A DNA stretch of 64,000 nt from Planctomycetaceae bacterium (GTDB lineage Bacteria; Planctomycetota; Planctomycetia; Pirellulales; Pirellulaceae), in contig JAAYDI010000011.1 of the NCBI GenBank assembly GCA_012729315.1, forward strand, positions 16,094 to 80,093, given 5' to 3'. The notes beneath the pieces were generated by a model that was given only the letters and a program-made list of their open reading frames with translations, was not told where the DNA came from and did no database searches. The position numbers and the translations under genes are program-made. Positions 63,707 to 64,000 of this stretch are shown here, one piece after another. Every line of letters starts with the position of its first letter. Position 1 is the stretch's first letter.

Positions 63707-64000
63707 CGATCCCGCGCCGGATGACGTTCACAGCACCACGAAACGCGACCTCAATGGAGGAAGCCGGCTCGTCCAGCCGCTTCTCGCAACAAGACAACAA
63801 GACTACAAGACTACCGGCCCAATTCCCAATTGTGGAACCGTAACCTGGGACGGTTGAAAGGCTCGGTCATTCCGAGCCGGTTGTAGTGGACAAATCCATG
63901 CCATGGATGGGCCCATTCGCATGGACTGTCTACCTCCTCACCGTGCAGCGGTTCCATCCCGCAATTGGCCGAAGGCCACTATCAACGTAGCCTGGGGCAA
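63707..64000. other. End of window: no gene seen
   Basis: The 294 bp after the EamA stop hold no protein-like frame longer than about 60 codons. ACAACAAGACTACAAGACTA near 63795 is a short direct repeat. The rest is unassigned and may belong to a gene outside the window. Confidence 0.5.
63860..63878. terminator. Perfect 7-bp hairpin after the EamA gene
   Basis: GGCTCGG and CCGAGCC enclose TCATT. It lies about 150 bp past the EamA stop. The following bases (GGTTGTAGTGG) are not T-rich, so a terminator role is possible but weak. Confidence 0.35.

Noticed and set aside
1..64000. Prophage, insertion sequence or integron in the window
   Set aside because: No integrase, transposase, phage structural gene or att-like duplication was recognised on either strand.

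Overview
The window is about 64 kb of high-GC bacterial chromosome (roughly 60-65 % by eye) that most resembles a planctomycete (Planctomycetota). The reasons are the protein families seen together: Tat-exported Gfo/Idh/MocA oxidoreductases, sugar-phosphate-isomerase-like TIM barrels and amidohydrolases, 'RELMVDD' secreted beta-propeller proteins, DUF4838 and DUF1080 proteins, sodium:solute symporters with tiny partner proteins, a membrane pyrophosphatase, and 'GAATGACGGATGACGAA'-type intergenic repeats. The phylum call is an inference. There is no rRNA or ribosomal protein gene to anchor it, and I recognise no tRNA, CRISPR array, prophage or intact insertion sequence.

Layout. 1-12.9 kb: exported carbohydrate and amino-sugar enzymes, mostly on the minus strand: a partial Gfo/Idh/MocA protein, an exported DegT-type aminotransferase, a beta-propeller protein, an SDR and exported amidohydrolase pair on plus, a sodium symporter with a one-helix partner, a DUF4838 protein and a LamG protein. 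13.2-19.0 kb: a tripartite heavy-metal-type RND efflux system, with adaptor and pump on plus and the outer-membrane factor converging on minus. 19.3-23.1 kb: a second sodium symporter with a small partner, and an MFS carrier. 23.9-28.3 kb: proton-translocating transhydrogenase membrane subunits (PntB and PntAB, no PntAA) and a chemoreceptor. 28.7-37.7 kb: an MFS-like protein, a large secreted glycosidase, DinB, an exported superoxide reductase, PAC2 and TIM-barrel proteins, and an exported L-fucose-isomerase-like protein. 38-44.5 kb: DedA, a K+-independent type H+-pyrophosphatase, CstA and a site-2 protease with CBS domains. 44.7-51.1 kb: a PfkB sugar kinase, an ABM-domain protein overlapping an iron alcohol dehydrogenase, an esterase, a DapA-family aldolase and a YhiN-family flavoprotein. 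51.4-55.9 kb: a cytidylate-kinase-like protein, CorA, and an overlapping pair made of an exported FAD oxidoreductase and a NapH-NapG-like fusion. 56-64 kb: a complete sugar ABC importer (ATPase, permease, lipoprotein), a LamG-GH32-like protein and an EamA transporter.

Together the genes suggest an aerobic or microaerophilic heterotroph that degrades complex glycans. Secreted hydrolases release sugars, symporters, MFS proteins and an ABC importer take them up, and isomerases, a KDG-type kinase, a DapA-family aldolase and dehydrogenases feed central metabolism. Pyrophosphatase and transhydrogenase link pyrophosphate and NADPH to the ion gradient.

The window also holds gene debris: a frameshifted class-III aminotransferase tail, an esterase head joined to a DUF1080 tail, an F5/8-type lectin tail, an ADP-ribosylglycohydrolase fragment and an orphan C-terminus in frame behind the PfkB stop codon. 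The most interesting intact item is the exported FAD oxidoreductase translationally coupled to a single-chain NapH-NapG-like quinol dehydrogenase (53254-55907). Next come an ABC permease with about 125 extra residues after its first helix, an RND pump lacking the usual acidic residue in its fourth helix, and an exported superoxide reductase without the Glu-Lys pair.
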